From DAOUAT01 sp964551735 (GTDB lineage Bacteria; Chloroflexota; Anaerolineae; CG2-30-64-16), in the NCBI GenBank assembly GCA_964551735.1, contig CAZKEF010000003.1, forward strand, positions 186,001 through 250,000: a DNA stretch of 64,000 nucleotides, in the 5' to 3' direction. A program made the position numbers and the translations under genes. Below the pieces are notes generated by a model, which saw only the letters and a list, made by a program, of their open reading frames with translations, did not search any database and was not told where the DNA came from. Shown here one piece after another: positions 16,865-25,442 of the stretch (the stretch's first letter is position 1; every line of letters starts with the position of its first letter).

Positions 16865-17556
16865 ACATCAGAGTGCTGGACTCGAGGCTTTGGCCGGTTA
16901 TTCCCACGACCGGAAGACCGGCTGAAGCCTCGATTCCGGAATGTGAAGACCTGTCCCGCGCCAGTAAATCGCCCCGTGCGCAGCCAGGCCGCCAGCCGAT
17001 CCCACCGCCACAACCTGCGATCCCAAACGAACCAGGCCAGCAGCCCCAGGCCGATGACCTCGAACGCGACGATAATCGGCGTCGAGCGGATGATCGTCAG
17101 GTACGCGTCCAGCATTGCCTGGGGCGCGCCGACATGCACCCACGGGTGCCAGTAGCCCGCGCCCAGCGGGTAGAACAGGCTCTCCTGGAACCCCCACATG
17201 CGGTCGGCCAGCAGGTGGCCGGAGAAGGCCAGAAGGTACGGCAGCGGGCCCCATCCCATCCCCTGCGGGGGCTTCTCACCTTGAGCCGGGGATTTCCAAT
17301 CCCTGCGCCGTTCCCTGAACCGTACCACCACCCACGCGACCAGCCAGACGGCCAGGTGGAACCACAGGTTGTGCCCCCAGAACAGCGCCGCGTCGGTGTC
17401 GCGGTAGACGGTGAGCGCCAGCGGCTTGTCCAGCAGGTCGGGCGCGAGCGCGGCCAGCGCGACCAGACGGTAATCCGCGTCCCGAAACAGGCCGGCCTTG
17501 CGTTGGAGCAGGTTCAAGGCCGCCCAGGTGAACTCGATGTGGCCGGTGGGTAACAT
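16861..17556 (-). CDS. Membrane protein resembling metal-dependent hydrolase (DUF457/YdjM-like)
   Basis: The protein has 231 aa and about four hydrophobic segments. The N-terminus (MLPTGHIEFTW, then ALAPDLLDKPLAL) and internal histidines in WGHNLWFH and FSGHLLADRMWG match the His/Asp pattern of membrane-bound DUF457-type proteins, some described as LexA-regulated or metal-dependent hydrolases. A proline-rich loop (KSPAQGEKPPQG) interrupts the helices and is encoded by a palindromic stretch. The last 25 or so residues read through a hairpin repeat at 16882-16933. It starts 9 bases after the GNAT gene upstream, suggesting cotranscription. The biochemical role is unknown. Confidence 0.65.
   Translation of the reverse strand: MLPTGHIEFTWAALNLLQRKAGLFRDADYRLVALAALAPDLLDKPLALTVYRDTDAALFWGHNLWFHLAVWLVAWVVVRFRERRRDWKSPAQGEKPPQGMGWGPLPYLLAFSGHLLADRMWGFQESLFYPLGAGYWHPWVHVGAPQAMLDAYLTIIRSTPIIVAFEVIGLGLLAWFVWDRRLWRWDRLAAWLRTGRFTGAGQVFTFRNRGFSRSSGRGNNRPKPRVQHSDV
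16882..16933. repeat. Hairpin repeat overlapping 3' end of the membrane-protein gene
   Basis: TCGAGGCTTTGGCCGGT (16882-16898) pairs with ACCGGCTGAAGCCTCGA (16917-16933), 15 of 17 positions. The same core (ACTTTAGCCGGT / ACTGGCTAAAGT) recurs at 50243-50286. It can act as a terminator-like structure but is translated as the C-terminus of the 16861-17556 gene. Confidence 0.6.
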
Positions 17557-17565
17557 GCGCCGGGC

Positions 17566-18615
17566 TCACCCGCGGTGGAGCAGGGTGCGATAGACCGCGG
17601 TATCCACGCCACCGAAGCGGTGCTTGTAGTCCTCGTTCCCCTGCAGGAAGTCGAAGCGGGCGCGCCCCAGCGCGATCGCGTGCTGGATGAGCTGCGCCAG
17701 CAGCACCCAGCCGGGGCTGAGCTGAGGCACGGCCCCCGGGTCGTAGCCGGAGTTGTAGACCAGGATCGCGTCGCCGTAGTCGAAGCAGAAGTAGGTGGCG
17801 ACCGGCCTACCATCCACTTCCAGGAACGACAGCTGCAGCCAGCCGCGTTCGGCCAGCGCGGCGGCAATGGCGCGGAAGTACGCCTGCATCTCATCGGTCA
17901 TAAACGCGTGCTTGTCGGCCCGACTGAAACGGTGGAGCGCGATGAAGTCGTCCACGGCCGCGGCCAGGTCGGGCCCGCCGGCGACGAAGCGCAACTGCGC
18001 ATCAGGGGCTTCGCGTTCCATGCGGCGCAGCTTGCGGCGGATCTCGTGCCGCTCCTTTTTGTCCAGCCCGGCCAGGTAGAGCTCCCACGCAGCTTCCAGC
18101 CCGGCCGCGTCGCCTGTTTCGGGTCGGGGCAGCGCGATCACCGGGCAAACGTCCTCCTGAACCACGTCGGCCTGGTAGCCGGCCGCGCGGGCCAGCTCGG
18201 GCAGCCGTGTGTGCGCTAGCGAGGCTGCGGGCTGATTGCACAGGTCAACCACGGTCCAGGGCGGGGCTTCGGGGCCGGTCAGCCAGGCCAGGAACGCCGC
18301 GTACACCGCCTCCTCCTGCCCGGCCTCGATGATCAGATCCAGATAATCGGAGACCTCGATGCAGCCGACGACGTTCAGGGCGACCTCGTCGCCGGCGCGC
18401 GTCTCGTACAGGGGCAGGATGCCCACTAGGCGGCCATCCTGCCGTGCAGCCAGGAGATATAACGGCCCCCGGCTGCGGCCCAGGTGCTGCCACCAGGTGC
18501 GCTGCCATTCCCAAGTCAGAAAGACGGTGTCGAAGCGGCTGCGGCGCAGCAGGTCGTTCCACTCAGCCTGCAAGGCCACAAAGCCGTTCTCGTCTCGGTA
18601 AAGGGTGAGATCCAA
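17566..18615 (-). CDS. FemAB/GNAT-like acyltransferase (Acetyltransf_6 family)
   Basis: I choose a TTG start at 18615 preceded by AAGGA (18622-18626). A longer frame to 18729 reads through a repeat and lacks an SD. The 349-aa product has two GNAT-like halves: TVFLTWEWQRTWWQHLG, LYLLAARQDGRLVGILPLY, then WLQLSFLEVDGRPVATYFCFDYGDAILVYNSGYDP and RFDFLQGNEDYKHRFG. These are the signatures of CelD/BioF2-type proteins linked with polysaccharide or cell-envelope biosynthesis. Substrates are unknown. It is followed 9 bases later by the DUF457-like membrane-protein gene. Confidence 0.75.
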   Translation of the reverse strand: MDLTLYRDENGFVALQAEWNDLLRRSRFDTVFLTWEWQRTWWQHLGRSRGPLYLLAARQDGRLVGILPLYETRAGDEVALNVVGCIEVSDYLDLIIEAGQEEAVYAAFLAWLTGPEAPPWTVVDLCNQPAASLAHTRLPELARAAGYQADVVQEDVCPVIALPRPETGDAAGLEAAWELYLAGLDKKERHEIRRKLRRMEREAPDAQLRFVAGGPDLAAAVDDFIALHRFSRADKHAFMTDEMQAYFRAIAAALAERGWLQLSFLEVDGRPVATYFCFDYGDAILVYNSGYDPGAVPQLSPGWVLLAQLIQHAIALGRARFDFLQGNEDYKHRFGGVDTAVYRTLLHRG

Positions 18616-18744
18616 ACTCGGTTCCTTTCCAAAGAGCAGTGTTAATGCGGAGCGGCGGGTTTCGCCCCATTGCGGGCAGATCTCCGCCTGCAATATCCCA
18701 CGCAGACAGGTAAAACCCGCGCCCTGCACGCATCAAACCCGCCC

Positions 18745-20829
18745 CTATGACGGTTTGACTGCGCGCAGCAACAAGACAAATAGGCTAACCACGATCACGA
18801 CTGCGAACAGCGCCAGCAACCAGGGGCGGCGCAGTTGCGCCAGGAGGCCTTCCAACACCCCTGGAACCGCAGACGCCGGTGTAGGCGTGGCAGCAGGGGT
18901 GGCTGTAACCAGCACGCGGCCAGCGAAAGCCTCAGTGGGGACGGCAATCGCAACGCGCGTCATCTCGCCCCAAGGGGTGGCCGCGGCTACCGGCTGTTCA
19001 CGCTCGCTCACGCCCCGCGTCGATGCAAACTCAGCAGTCGCCGTCGCCTCGTACACGGAGCGCCCCGTCCCGTTGATGTCTACGTCCCTGTACCACGACG
19101 CATCGGCTGCCAACAGCTCGTCCGGGTACTCGCCGGCCGTGCAGCCCCACAACTGGACCTCATCCACGAACAACGCCGTGCGGCCGCCCAGGCCATCGTT
19201 AATGGCATTGAAGTACAGGTCGAATGTCTGCCCGGTCGCGCCGACGATATCGAAAACGTATTGTTGCCAGACCTGCGCGTCCTCCAGCACCGACCACGGC
19301 AGCGCCCACACTGTGCCATCTGTACCCAGCACGGCGAATTGCTGGCGGTCGCCGCCCGTCAGTGACTCCGCCCAAGTGTAAGCCCAAAAGCTAACCAGCA
19401 CGCGCGGGCGGTCCCAAGGGACCGTCACGGTCTGGCGGATGGACGAGTATGTGTTGTAGTTCTCGTATTGCGAACCCAGGCGGACGGCGTAGACGCCCTC
19501 GTACACCGGATCGCTTACCACCGTGGCCGGCAGTAAACTCGTGCTGGGCCGCCAAGGCCACAGGCCCGACTCGAAATCGCCGTTGTAGGCCAGTTTGTCG
19601 CAGCCCGCGGGCGCTGTCGTATAGGTGGGCGCGACTCCGGTGGGCGTCCCGGAGGCCGCAGGCGCAGGCGTGCCAGTGGGCATAGGCGTGTTCGTAGGCG
19701 TCGGGCCGGGGTTGCACGCCCGGATAAGCACGTCATCCAGGTACATGGCCGCGCGGCCGCCGCCGCCATCGTTGTTGACCCCAAAGCGCAGGAAAACGGT
19801 CTGCCCCACGTAAGGGGCCAGGTCAACCTCCCGCCGTTCCCAGGCCCGCTTGTCGGTCGCCTCGTTCCAGAGCACCGACAGCGGTGTGCCGGAGGTATTC
19901 AACAGGTCAGCGCGCTGGTAGTCGTTGCCAGGGTTGGCTTCCAAGAAGGTGTAGGCCCAAAACTCCAGCTTCACCTGGCTGAACCCGGCCGGGATGGTCA
20001 CCTGTTGGCGCACCGACGTGAAGTCGTTGATGCTCTGATCCAACGCGCCCAGGCGCAGCGCCGTGCTGCCGCTGTGCGGCGCGCTGGTGCTCAGGGCGAT
20101 CCCGCGTGGGTCCCCTTGCTGTTCCCACGAGGACAGCCCGCTCTCGAAGCCGCCGTTGATCACCGCAGTGATGCAACCGGGGGTAGGACTGGGCGCTACT
20201 GTCGCGGTCGGCGCAGGGGTGAGGGTGGCCACCGGTGTGCCCGTGGTCACAGGAGTGCCGCCGGTGCATGCTTGCAACGAGACGTCGTCCAGGAACAGCG
20301 CCGCCGTGCCGCCCAGGCCATCGTTGTACACGTTGAAGTAGACCTGCACCGTCTGGCCGAGCCACGGCGACATGTCGAACGAGAGCTGATTCCACAGCCG
20401 GCTGTCGTTGTGCGATTGCCACGGCTTCGCCAGAATCACCGTGCCGGTCGCATCCAACAGCACGAGTTCCATGTAATCGGTCGTCGCGGGCGAGCTGGCT
20501 ATGGCGTAGAACCAGAACGTCAGCGTGGCCTGCGTCACCGTGGACGGGATCGAGACCGTCTGCCGCGCCGACGAGTAACTGGCCACGTTGGCGCCGCTGG
20601 TGATGCCCAGCGCCAACGCCCGGTTGCCGCTGTGCCTGGTGTAGGTCACATATTGCGGCATGATCGGGCTCACGCCCAGCACCCACGCGTCAGCAGTCTC
20701 GAAGCCGCCGTTGACGATAAGCTCCGTGCAACCATCAGCGGCATTGCTGATCGGCGCCGCGCCGATCAGCAATGCCGCCATCAGTGCAGCCAGACACCAG
20801 CCGCTCACAAAACGCGTCGCCGTTCGCAT
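18745..20829 (-). CDS. Membrane-anchored surface protein with three carbohydrate-binding-like beta-sandwich repeats
   Basis: The protein has 694 aa. The signal peptide is LAALMAALLIGAAPISNAA. Three homologous units of about 165 aa begin with NGGFE(T/S) or NGDFESG and end in GG(T/R)AA(L/M)(F/Y)LDDV. Each contains RQTV(S/T)(I/V)P-like and FW(F/A)YA(I/T) strands, the pattern of jelly-roll carbohydrate-binding modules. They are joined by Pro/Thr-rich linkers (TPVATLTPAPTATV, PTPTNTPMPTGTPAP). A further Ala/Thr-rich spacer leads to a C-terminal transmembrane helix (WLLALFAVVIVVSLFVLLL) with a short basic tail. It is a type I, outward-facing protein that could bind envelope polysaccharide. No catalytic domain is present. 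The gene is divergent from the glycosyltransferase at 20968. Confidence 0.75.
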   Translation of the reverse strand: MRTATRFVSGWCLAALMAALLIGAAPISNAADGCTELIVNGGFETADAWVLGVSPIMPQYVTYTRHSGNRALALGITSGANVASYSSARQTVSIPSTVTQATLTFWFYAIASSPATTDYMELVLLDATGTVILAKPWQSHNDSRLWNQLSFDMSPWLGQTVQVYFNVYNDGLGGTAALFLDDVSLQACTGGTPVTTGTPVATLTPAPTATVAPSPTPGCITAVINGGFESGLSSWEQQGDPRGIALSTSAPHSGSTALRLGALDQSINDFTSVRQQVTIPAGFSQVKLEFWAYTFLEANPGNDYQRADLLNTSGTPLSVLWNEATDKRAWERREVDLAPYVGQTVFLRFGVNNDGGGGRAAMYLDDVLIRACNPGPTPTNTPMPTGTPAPAASGTPTGVAPTYTTAPAGCDKLAYNGDFESGLWPWRPSTSLLPATVVSDPVYEGVYAVRLGSQYENYNTYSSIRQTVTVPWDRPRVLVSFWAYTWAESLTGGDRQQFAVLGTDGTVWALPWSVLEDAQVWQQYVFDIVGATGQTFDLYFNAINDGLGGRTALFVDEVQLWGCTAGEYPDELLAADASWYRDVDINGTGRSVYEATATAEFASTRGVSEREQPVAAATPWGEMTRVAIAVPTEAFAGRVLVTATPAATPTPASAVPGVLEGLLAQLRRPWLLALFAVVIVVSLFVLLLRAVKPS

Positions 20830-20926
20830 GTCGTCGGCTCCTGAGTCATCAACGTTCGGGTTATTTTTGCACAGCTGAAATCCTCAGCACACGCATCATT
20901 CTAACACGAAGGTCGCGCCAGAGCAA

Positions 20927-20956
20927 TTGACCCGACTCCGTGCCTCGTGCTATAAT
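20927..20956 (+). promoter_or_regulatory. Sigma-70-type promoter for the glycosyltransferase gene
   Basis: TTGACC (20927-20932), an 18-base spacer and TATAAT (20951-20956) form a near-consensus promoter. Transcription would begin about 20963, only about 5 bases before the ATG at 20968, which also lacks an SD. The mRNA is therefore probably leaderless. Confidence 0.75.
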
Positions 20957-20967
20957 GGCGCCTACCT

Positions 20968-21981
20968 ATGAGCGAAGCACCGATTGATCGCCTCGACCTG
21001 GCCATCGTTATCGTCAACTACAACACCAGTGCGTTACTGCGTGACTGCCTACGGTCCGTGTTCGCCAGCACGGGCGGTCTGCGGTTGACGGCGTGCGTGG
21101 TGGATAACGCCTCGCCGGATGACAGTGTCGCCGTTGTTCGCGCCGAGTTCCCGCAGGTGCACCTCATCGCCAACGCGGAAAACGTAGGCTATCCCGCGGC
21201 CAACAACCAGGGGTTGCGCTGGTTCGGGTTTGCGGACCCCGGCCCCGGCTCCTCGCCTGCGAAGAGAGGGGAGGCGCGTGCTCTCTCCTTTCCTGCCAGG
21301 GAAGGAGAGACGGGGAGGATAGATCTTCCCCGCTTCGCGCTGCTGCTGAACCCCGACACCGTGCTGCCACCGGATGCATTGGCAGTCATGCTGGCGTTCA
21401 TGGCCGAGCACCCGCAGGCCGGTGCGGCCGGGCCGAAGCTGGTGCGCCTCGACGGCTCGCTGGATAAGGCGTGCCGGCGCTCCTTTCCCACGCCGGCCAC
21501 CTCCCTCTACCATCTGCTGAAGTTGGACCGGCTCTTTCCGCGCAGCCCGCGCTTTGCCCGCTACGATCTTTCGTACCTCGATCCTGACCAGGTGGCGCAA
21601 GTGGACGCCATTGTGGGTGCGTTCATGCTGGTGCGCGGGGAGGCGATCTGCCAAACCGGGCTGCTCGACGAGACCTTCTTCATGTACGGCGAAGACCTGG
21701 ATTGGGCCAAACGGATCACCGATGCCGGCTGGGAGGTATGGTATAATCCACAGGTGACCGTGCTGCACGTCAAAGAGGCTGCCAGCCGGCATTCGTACCG
21801 AGCACGCGTTGAGTTCTATCGGGCGATGACGATCTTCTACGAAAAACACTACCGGACCACAACGCCGTTCTGGCTGGACTGGCTGATCCGAGGCGGGGTG
21901 GCCTTCTTCGGCGGGCTCGACCTGTTCTTGCGCCGGCTCCGTGGACGCTACCGCACAGCAGCGTCGAGCACAAAGGGGTGA
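20968..21981 (+). CDS. Family 2 glycosyltransferase (rhamnosyltransferase-like)
   Basis: The protein has 337 aa and a GT-A fold. The start IVIVNYNTSALLRDCLRSV, VVDNASPDDSV, FALLLNPDTVLPPDAL, VDAIVGAFMLVRGEAI and DETFFMYGEDLDWAKRITDAGWEVWY are all standard for GT2 rhamnosyl/N-acetylglucosaminyl-like transferases. It would add a sugar to an envelope polysaccharide on the cytoplasmic face. Between NNQGLRWFGF and RFALLLNPDT there are about 30 extra residues (PGSSPAKRGE, SFPAREGETG) encoded by a palindromic repeat that has kept the frame. The next gene, a polyprenyl-phosphate sugar transferase, starts 4 bases downstream, consistent with an exopolysaccharide operon. Confidence 0.88.
   Translation: MSEAPIDRLDLAIVIVNYNTSALLRDCLRSVFASTGGLRLTACVVDNASPDDSVAVVRAEFPQVHLIANAENVGYPAANNQGLRWFGFADPGPGSSPAKRGEARALSFPAREGETGRIDLPRFALLLNPDTVLPPDALAVMLAFMAEHPQAGAAGPKLVRLDGSLDKACRRSFPTPATSLYHLLKLDRLFPRSPRFARYDLSYLDPDQVAQVDAIVGAFMLVRGEAICQTGLLDETFFMYGEDLDWAKRITDAGWEVWYNPQVTVLHVKEAASRHSYRARVEFYRAMTIFYEKHYRTTTPFWLDWLIRGGVAFFGGLDLFLRRLRGRYRTAASSTKG
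21235..21330 (+). repeat. Palindromic element embedded in frame in the GT2 gene
   Basis: The segment contains GCTCCTCGCC, GAAGAGAGGGGAGGCGCG and an inverted repeat CTCTCCTTTCC (21283-21293) / GGGAAGGAGAG (21299-21309). The encoded residues have no counterpart in the conserved GT2 fold, and the insertion length preserves the frame. Confidence 0.6.
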
Positions 21982-21985
21982 TGGG

Positions 21986-23389
21986 ATGAGACGGCCGCGC
22001 GTGTGGTTCACGCTGACCCTGGTGCTCGTGGACGCAGCCATGAGCATGCTGGCCTTCTTCCTGGCGTACGCGTTCCGCCGCTGGGTGCAGGGGAACGACA
22101 CCGGCCCGACCACCGGATATCTGCTGTTGGCTGCGATCCAGACCAGTAACACGTTGCTGATCTTCTTTTTCTACAAATTCTACCATCGCCGACATGCCGC
22201 ACTGCTCACGGATGAGAGCTACCGTATCTTCGGTGGGGTGTCAATCGCCACCCTCCTCACCATCGCTTTCATCGCCTTCGTGCTGCGCGACACCCTGCAA
22301 TATCAACGCTCCACGGTGGTGTTCGCCTGGGCCGCAGGGCTAATCACCATTACCCTGGGCCGCGTGCTGCACGGCCGCGTGCAACGCGCGCTGCAACGCC
22401 GGGGCGTCGCCGCCGAACGCGTGCTCATCGTAGGCACGGGTGAGGTGGGCCGCATGTTGCTGCAGAAAATCCAGTACACCCCTGGTCTGGGCTACCGCGT
22501 CGTGGGGTTCGTGGATGGTCACGGGGAGGAGAGTGGGCGCTTGTCCCCAACCAAGGTGATGGGGCTGCCTGTGCTGGGCGCTGTCGAGGACCTGCCGCAC
22601 ATCATCGAAGCGCACGGGATCAGCGAGGTGATCATCGGCCTGCCCGAGGCCACCCACCAGGAGTTGGTCGGCATCGTCTCTCAATGCGAACGTGAAAAGG
22701 TCAGCATCCGGGTTTTTCCTGACGTCTTCCAGATCATGGCGTCCGAGGTCACCATCAGTGACCTCGCCGGGCTGCCGCTGCTCACCATCCGCGATGTGGC
22801 CTTGCGCGGCTGGAAACTGACTCTCAAGCGCATTGTAGATGTCGCATTCTCCAGCCTCTTCCTGTTGTTTGCATCCCCGATTATGATACTGACTGCGCTG
22901 TTGATTAAGCTCGACTCGCCGGGCCCGGTCTTTTTCGCCCAGGAACGGATGGGGCTGGACACCAAGCCGTTCAAGATGCTGAAATTCCGCTCAATGCGCG
23001 CCGACGCGGAACGTAACGGCCCCGGCTGGACGACCAAAGACGACCCACGGCGTACGCGCATCGGCGCCTTCCTCCGCAAAACCTCCATTGACGAGCTGCC
23101 ACAATTCATCAACGTGCTCATGGGCGATATGAGCATCGTCGGCCCGCGGCCCGAACAGCCGGCTTATGTCGAGCAGTTCCGCCAGAGCATCCCCCGCTAC
23201 ATGGAACGCCACCGCGAAAAGGCCGGCGTCACCGGCTGGGCGCAGATCAACGGCCTGCGCGGGGACACCTCCATCGCCGAACGGACCAAATACGACCTGT
23301 GGTACATCGAGAACTGGTCGTTGTGGCTCGATTTCAAGATCATCCTGCGCACCGCGTTCAAAACATTCTTCGATAAAGCTGCGTATTGA
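21986..23389 (+). CDS. Exopolysaccharide polyprenyl-phosphate sugar-1-phosphate transferase (WcaJ/WbaP-like)
   Basis: The start ATG 21986 lies 4 bases after the GT2 stop and is preceded by AAAGGGG. An open frame from 21941 overlaps the previous gene. The product is 467 aa. It has four to five N-terminal transmembrane helices, a central Rossmann-like domain (RVLIVGTGEVGRMLLQKIQ) and a C-terminal bacterial sugar transferase domain. That domain starts at KRIVDVAFSSLF and includes LIKLDSPGPVFFAQERMG, KMLKFRSMRADAE, TSIDELPQFINVL and SIVGPRPEQP. It transfers a hexose-1-phosphate to undecaprenyl phosphate, initiating a polysaccharide repeat unit. The sugar cannot be told from sequence. Confidence 0.92.
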   Translation: MRRPRVWFTLTLVLVDAAMSMLAFFLAYAFRRWVQGNDTGPTTGYLLLAAIQTSNTLLIFFFYKFYHRRHAALLTDESYRIFGGVSIATLLTIAFIAFVLRDTLQYQRSTVVFAWAAGLITITLGRVLHGRVQRALQRRGVAAERVLIVGTGEVGRMLLQKIQYTPGLGYRVVGFVDGHGEESGRLSPTKVMGLPVLGAVEDLPHIIEAHGISEVIIGLPEATHQELVGIVSQCEREKVSIRVFPDVFQIMASEVTISDLAGLPLLTIRDVALRGWKLTLKRIVDVAFSSLFLLFASPIMILTALLIKLDSPGPVFFAQERMGLDTKPFKMLKFRSMRADAERNGPGWTTKDDPRRTRIGAFLRKTSIDELPQFINVLMGDMSIVGPRPEQPAYVEQFRQSIPRYMERHREKAGVTGWAQINGLRGDTSIAERTKYDLWYIENWSLWLDFKIILRTAFKTFFDKAAY

Positions 23390-23415
23390 TCGCCGCAAAG
23401 ACAAACGTCCCCTTT

Positions 23416-23444
23416 TTGACACCCTCGCCCCTTCGTGCTATCAT
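23416..23444 (+). promoter_or_regulatory. Heat-shock operon promoter
   Basis: TTGACA (23416-23421), a 17-base spacer and TATCAT (23439-23444) resemble a housekeeping-sigma promoter. The predicted start near 23451 is just upstream of the CIRCE operator. Confidence 0.8.
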
Positions 23445-23457
23445 TTGCCGCATAGTT

Positions 23458-23484
23458 TTAGCACTCTACCAGCGAGAGTGCTAA
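23458..23484 (+). promoter_or_regulatory. CIRCE operator
   Basis: TTAGCACTC, nine bases, GAGTGCTAA is a perfect match to the CIRCE consensus bound by the HrcA repressor. It lies 20 bases before the hrcA start, so hrcA and probably grpE-dnaK are autoregulated by HrcA. Confidence 0.97.
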
Positions 23485-23504
23485 AACAAGCAGGCAGCTG
23501 AACG

Positions 23505-24560
23505 ATGATCGAGATCCCGGAAATGACACCGCGTCGCCAGGCCGTGTTGGGCCTGGTAATTCGCGCTTACATTGAACGTGGACAGCCGGTCGGCTCCAAG
23601 ACCTTTGTGGCAACCTATGGACTGGACATCTCCGCGGCTACCATCCGCAACGAGATGGCTGCGTTGGAGGATCTGGGCTTCCTGACCCATCCGCACACGT
23701 CGGCCGGCCGGATCCCGACCGACCTGGGCTATCGTTATTTTGTGGAGCACCTGCTGGGTGAGACGGAGCTGCCGCTGCCCGAGCAGCATATGATCCGCCA
23801 CCAGTTTCACCAGGCACGGCTGGAACTCGATCAATGGGTGCGGCTGGCCGTGGCCGTGCTGGCCCACACCACTCAAAAGGCCGCTCTAGCCACGCCCCCC
23901 CGGGCGCGCCAGAGCCGGCTGAAGCATCTGGAGTTGATCGGCCTGCGCGATACGCTGGTGCTGATGGTGCTGGTGTTGATGGGCGGCACGGTGAAGCAGC
24001 AGATGCTGACCCTGGACGAGGCGGTGGAGCAGGAGGCGCTGAGCCGCATCTCCAACCAGTTTAATGCCCTGTATAAAGGCCTGTCGGCCGTACAGATCAG
24101 CGCGCAGCTCTGGCACATGAACGTGCTGGGCCGTGAGGTGGGGCGGATCGTCAGCCAGGTGATGGTGAACGCCGATGGCCGGCCGGACGACCTGTTGTAC
24201 CGCGACGGCCTGGTTCACATCCTTGCCGAACCGGAGTTCGCCGAAGGCGGCCAGGTGCGCGGCATCGTGCAGACGCTGGAAGGCCCTACGCTGGCGAACA
24301 TCGTGGCCACGGCCGCCGGGCCGCTGGAAATCGGCGGGGTGCAGGTGCTGATCGGCGGTGAGGGTCGGTGGCAGGAGTTCGCCGACCTGGCGCTGGTGCT
24401 CTCCCGCTACGGCGTGGAGGGTGGGGCCAGCGGCCTGCTCGGCGTCGTCGGCCCGCTGCGCATGACTTATGACCGTACCATCGGCGCGGTGCGGTACGTG
24501 TCCCGCCTGATGAGCGACCTGGTCAGCGATTGGTATGATGATGAGACGGTGGGGGACTAA
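23505..24560 (+). CDS. hrcA: Heat-inducible transcription repressor HrcA
   Basis: The protein has 351 aa. The N-terminal winged helix is typical (IERGQPVGSKTF, SAATIRNEMAALEDLGFL, HTSAGRIPTDLGYRYFV), and the C-terminal half has the HrcA dimerisation/GAF-like fold (YDRTIGAVRYVSRLMSDLV). It binds the CIRCE element just upstream and represses the chaperone genes, and its activity normally depends on the GroEL/DnaK chaperones. It is followed by grpE after 218 bases. Confidence 0.95.
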   Translation: MIEIPEMTPRRQAVLGLVIRAYIERGQPVGSKTFVATYGLDISAATIRNEMAALEDLGFLTHPHTSAGRIPTDLGYRYFVEHLLGETELPLPEQHMIRHQFHQARLELDQWVRLAVAVLAHTTQKAALATPPRARQSRLKHLELIGLRDTLVLMVLVLMGGTVKQQMLTLDEAVEQEALSRISNQFNALYKGLSAVQISAQLWHMNVLGREVGRIVSQVMVNADGRPDDLLYRDGLVHILAEPEFAEGGQVRGIVQTLEGPTLANIVATAAGPLEIGGVQVLIGGEGRWQEFADLALVLSRYGVEGGASGLLGVVGPLRMTYDRTIGAVRYVSRLMSDLVSDWYDDETVGD

Positions 24561-24778
24561 AGAACACAATAGACATCATCGGCGATACGTAACTGTGTCA
24601 CCCTGAGCGGGTCGATCCCGCGTACTGCGCTGCGGCATCTATCCAACGAAGGGTCTCGATGTCGCCAAAAGAATAGATACTTCGCTGGTTTCACGCCGTA
24701 ACAAGAGGCTCGGTGCAGGCCTGCTCAGAATGACCGTGATTCCCGAAGATGATATGGATAAGGAGTTATTCGCATTTT

Positions 24779-25303
24779 ATGGTTGATGAACATACGATTA
24801 TTGAAGAAGCTGGCCGACCGGCCGCGGAAGAAACTGCTGTCGTTGCCCTCCAGGCGCAGCTCGCTCAGGCCGAAGCCCAAGCGGCCGAATACCTGGACAA
24901 CTGGCGCCGCGCCACGGCCGACCTGAGCAACGCGCGCAAGCGCATGCAGCGCGAGATGGACGACCTGCGCGCTGCGGCCGCCGAGCGCGTGCTGGAAAAA
25001 CTGCTGCCCATCGTAGACGACGTGGCGCGCGCGTTCACCGTCGTGCCGGCCGATCAGGCCGATTCCGACTGGGTCAACGGCTTTCGCATGATCCAGCGCA
25101 AGCTCGATGCGTTTCTGGAGAGCGAAGGCGTACAACCGATCCCGACCGCGGGCCAACACTTCGACCCAGCGCTGCACCATGCTGTCACCCATGAAGAGGC
25201 CGATGACTACCAAGAAGACCAGATCATCAGCGAGGTTGCTCGCGGCTACCGGCTGGGCGAAAAAGTGCTGCGGCCGAGCATGGTGCGGGTGGCGAAGGGA
25301 TAG
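24779..25303 (+). CDS. grpE: Nucleotide exchange factor GrpE
   Basis: I prefer ATG 24779 (174 aa) because AAGGAG lies at 24760-24765. An in-frame ATG at 24749 would add 10 residues but has no SD. The protein has an N-terminal coiled coil (residues about 20-75) and a C-terminal beta domain (FRMIQRKLDAFLESEGVQPI, FDPALHHAVTHEE, GYRLGEKVLRPSMVRVAKG). It releases ADP from DnaK in the cytoplasm. The gap to hrcA (24561-24778) contains a scattered CCCTGAGCGGGTCGA-type repeat and no visible second CIRCE. Confidence 0.93.
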   Translation: MVDEHTIIEEAGRPAAEETAVVALQAQLAQAEAQAAEYLDNWRRATADLSNARKRMQREMDDLRAAAAERVLEKLLPIVDDVARAFTVVPADQADSDWVNGFRMIQRKLDAFLESEGVQPIPTAGQHFDPALHHAVTHEEADDYQEDQIISEVARGYRLGEKVLRPSMVRVAKG

Positions 25304-25442
25304 AGATTGGGGACTGGGGTCAGATTCCGGTGGATGGCAAGTGTAACCTTCCGATACCTGATCCCGAATCCCTGGTCCCCCAATAGCCATACCCGGACAC
25401 ATTTCAGTCAACAACATTCCTCTCATCAAAGGAGTATCAAAA

